Of a DNA stretch of 64,000 nucleotides, positions 61,933 through 64,000 are shown piece by piece. The DNA is from an uncultured Granulosicoccaceae bacterium (lineage in GTDB: Bacteria; Pseudomonadota; Gammaproteobacteria; Granulosicoccales; Granulosicoccaceae): assembly GCA_938041955.1 (NCBI GenBank), contig CALISD010000084.1, positions 62,001 through 126,000 on the forward strand, written 5' to 3'. How positions within the stretch are numbered: the first letter of the stretch is position 1; each line of letters starts with the position of its first letter. The position numbers were made by a program, and so were the translations under genes. The notes beneath the pieces were generated by a model. That model ran no database searches, was not told where the DNA came from, and saw only the letters and a program-made list of their open reading frames with translations.

Positions 61933-64000
61933 TTAGCTTGCGACAGGATTAGATTTGTTTTGGTCAATGCCGTACTTTGCAATGGCCTCATTCACCACGC
62001 TCGCTTCGACCTTGCCGTCTTCACGTAGCGCGTTGAGTGCAGTGATTACAATATAGCGGCGATCCACTTCAAAAAAATCTCTGAGCTTTTCGCGAGTATC
62101 GGATCGGCCAAAACCATCAGTACCAAGTACTTTGTATGGTGCTTTGATGAACTCTCTTATGCCGTCGGGCAGAGCTTTCATGTAGTCACTGGTGGCGACC
62201 ACAGGATGCGGGTGGCTTTGCAACAGTTCGGTGACGTACGGCACTTTCTGCGTGGCTTCAGGATTGAGGTTGTTCCAACGTGCCGCTTCTAATCCGTCTC
62301 GACGCAATTCGGTGAAGCTTGTGACACTCCAAATGTCTGAGCCGATATTCCAGTCTGCAGCTAACATATCTGCGGCTGCAATGGCTTCTCTTAAGATGAC
62401 GCCGGAGCCGAGAAGGTTAACGCGATGAGTAGAGTTTTCGGCTGTGCTGCCGAGTTTGTACATGCCGCGGGTGATGCCTTTCTCGATCCCTTCGGGCATG
62501 GCCGGTTGATGATAATTTTCATTCATCGCCGTGATGTAGTAGTACACATCTTCCTGGTTCTGCATCATGCGAATCATGCCGTCGTGAATAATCACTGCCA
62601 TTTCGTAAGCGTAGCAAGGGTCGTAGCAAATGCAGTTGGGTATTGTGCTTGCCAACACATGACTGTGGCCATCTTCGTGTTGTAAGCCTTCGCCGTTTAA
62701 CGTAGTACGACCGGCGGTGCCACCAATCATAAAGCCACGGGATCGCATATCACCTGCCGCCCATGCCAGATCACCAATGCGTTGGAATCCGAACATTGAG
62801 TAGTAGACAAAGAACGGAATCATGTTCACGCCATGTGTACTGTATGCGGTAGCGGCGGCAATCCATGAAGACATGCCACCGGCTTCAGTGATGCCTTCTT
62901 CAAGTATTTGACCGGTTTTATCTTCCTTGTAGAACATGACTTGATCGCGATCTTCCGGTGTATAGAGTTGGCCGACAGATGAGTAGATGCCCAACTGTCT
63001 AAACATGCCGTCCATACCGAAGGTGCGTGCTTCATCGGGTACGATAGGGACAATGTTTGCGCCGATTTTTTTATCCCTTGTCAGTATCGTGAGCATTCTG
63101 ACAAATGCCATTGTAGTAGAAAGTTCTCTGTCTCCAGAGTCTTTTAACAGTGGTTCGAATACAGACAGGGGGGGTATTTCAAGTGGTGCTGCAAACTTTT
63201 GTCGCTGTGGTAGAAAGCCACCGAGTTCGGTGCGGCGATCAATCAGGTACTTTGAAAGCTCGCTGTTCTCTTCAGGTTTGCAGTACTCTAAGTTTTCCAC
63301 TTGCTCATCGCTGAGTGGGATGTTGAATCGGTCACGCATATTGCGCAGTGATTCGAGCGCCATCTTTTTCTGTTGGTGAGTTGAGTTTGTGCCTTCGCCT
63401 GACTCGCCCATGCCATAGCCTTTCACCGTCTTCATTAATATGACGGTGGGCTGACCTTTGTGGTGTGTCGCTGCATGGTAGGCCGCATATATTTTATGCG
63501 GATCATGGCCGCCGCGGTTTAAGCGCCAGATATCTTCGTCAGATAATTTCGCTACCATTTTTGCAGTTTCCGGGTGCTTGCCGAAAAACTTTTCTCTTGT
63601 ATAAGCACCGTCTTTGGCTTTGAAATTCTGGTATTCACCATCAACGGTTTCCAGCATCAGTTGTTTTAGCTTGCCGTCGTGATCTTTAGCTAATAACGGA
63701 TCCCAATAAGAACCCCAGATCACTTTTATGACGTTCCAGCCAGCACCGCGGAATACGCCCTCAAGTTCCTGAATAATTTTGCCATTGCCGCGTACCGGTC
63801 CGTCGAGTCGTTGCAGATTGCAGTTGATAACAAAAGTTAGGTTATCGAGTTTTTCTCTACCGGCGAGTGAGATGGCGCCCAGTGATTCAGGCTCGTCCAT
63901 TTCACCATCACCCATAAACGCCCACACCTGACGATTGTCTGTTTTGGTAATGCTGCGATCGTGCAGGTACTTCATAAACCGCGCCTGGTAAATGGCGGTG
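61933..64000 (-). CDS. aceE: Pyruvate dehydrogenase E1 component (5' end outside window)
   Basis: The visible 689 codons are the C-terminal three quarters of homodimeric AceE. The frame is open to the right edge, with AIYQARFMKYL matching the internal AceE sequence, so the Met near 63975 is not the start. The TPP motif is GDGEMDEPES to VINCNLQRLDGPV. Later parts include GEGTNSTHQQKKM and GTDGFGRSDTREKLRDFFEV. First gene of aceE-aceF-lpdA, with maeB next. Confidence 0.96.
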   Translation of the reverse strand, partial: TAIYQARFMKYLHDRSITKTDNRQVWAFMGDGEMDEPESLGAISLAGREKLDNLTFVINCNLQRLDGPVRGNGKIIQELEGVFRGAGWNVIKVIWGSYWDPLLAKDHDGKLKQLMLETVDGEYQNFKAKDGAYTREKFFGKHPETAKMVAKLSDEDIWRLNRGGHDPHKIYAAYHAATHHKGQPTVILMKTVKGYGMGESGEGTNSTHQQKKMALESLRNMRDRFNIPLSDEQVENLEYCKPEENSELSKYLIDRRTELGGFLPQRQKFAAPLEIPPLSVFEPLLKDSGDRELSTTMAFVRMLTILTRDKKIGANIVPIVPDEARTFGMDGMFRQLGIYSSVGQLYTPEDRDQVMFYKEDKTGQILEEGITEAGGMSSWIAAATAYSTHGVNMIPFFVYYSMFGFQRIGDLAWAAGDMRSRGFMIGGTAGRTTLNGEGLQHEDGHSHVLASTIPNCICYDPCYAYEMAVIIHDGMIRMMQNQEDVYYYITAMNENYHQPAMPEGIEKGITRGMYKLGSTAENSTHRVNLLGSGVILREAIAAADMLAADWNIGSDIWSVTSFTELRRDGLEAARWNNLNPEATQKVPYVTELLQSHPHPVVATSDYMKALPDGIREFIKAPYKVLGTDGFGRSDTREKLRDFFEVDRRYIVITALNALREDGKVEASVVNEAIAKYGIDQNKSNPVAS

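Overview
The window reads as one chromosomal segment of an aerobic, probably marine, gammaproteobacterium. The block purN-purM-DUF2066-hda with DUF2069, wrbA and arsC beside it is a gammaproteobacterial arrangement (close to the Pseudomonas order as I recall it). The pyruvate dehydrogenase operon, malic enzyme, TRAP transporter and quaternary-amine genes fit a marine heterotroph. Genus cannot be fixed from the sequence; Arenicellales or Granulosicoccaceae-like lineages are a guess. No rRNA, tRNA, CRISPR, phage or complete insertion sequence was recognised.

Layout. 1-2.8 kb: minus-strand operon of von Willebrand A proteins. 2.9-8.9 kb: purine/Hda housekeeping block. 9-13.8 kb: orphan GspE ATPase, S4 protein, a MITE-like element, a double GFA-domain protein, a thioredoxin-like gene with an in-frame TGA exactly at the first redox cysteine (W-TGA-P-T-C, probable selenoprotein), and ferredoxin-NADP reductase. 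14-19.9 kb: complete nickel-pincer lactate racemase operon larA-larC-larE-larB, then a D-2-hydroxyacid dehydrogenase and a response regulator with a histidine-rich linker. 20-22.8 kb: cytochrome c and EF-G2 (fusB) preceded by a promoter, a 27-codon leader ORF and a terminator hairpin. 23-29 kb: small unlinked genes, a homocysteine methyltransferase with an Arg-rich tail and a 2OG-Fe(II) oxygenase. 28.6-31.7 kb: TRAP transporter. 31.9-40.3 kb: aminopeptidase, prolyl-tRNA editing protein, ECF sigma/YCII pair, EamA exporter, molybdopterin oxidoreductase, amidinotransferase. 40.5-46 kb: a 939-residue coiled-coil protein and a BON/OmpA envelope protein.

46.5-55.8 kb is a corrinoid methyl-transfer cluster: a non-pyrrolysine MttB-family methyltransferase, a GbdR-like AraC regulator, a RamQ-type reductive activator, a methylcorrinoid:tetrahydrofolate methyltransferase, MetF, a MetV-like zinc/iron-sulfur partner, a PF13769 protein, DUF1638 and a B12-binding protein. 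The likely route is quaternary amine (glycine betaine is the first guess) to methyl-Co(III), to 5-methyl-THF, to methylene-THF. The corrinoid protein starts with a strongly acidic arm, while its enzymes (and the distant homocysteine methyltransferase) carry Arg/Lys-rich tails. I read this as a possible electrostatic docking system. 56-64 kb: maeB, lpdA, aceF and the 3' part of aceE.

The strongest candidates for something new are the WUPTC thioredoxin-like selenoprotein (12518-12937), the charge-complementary tails in the corrinoid cluster, the attenuator-like leader of fusB, and the His-rich response regulator beside the nickel-dependent lar operon. All are read by eye from sequence; no search was run.
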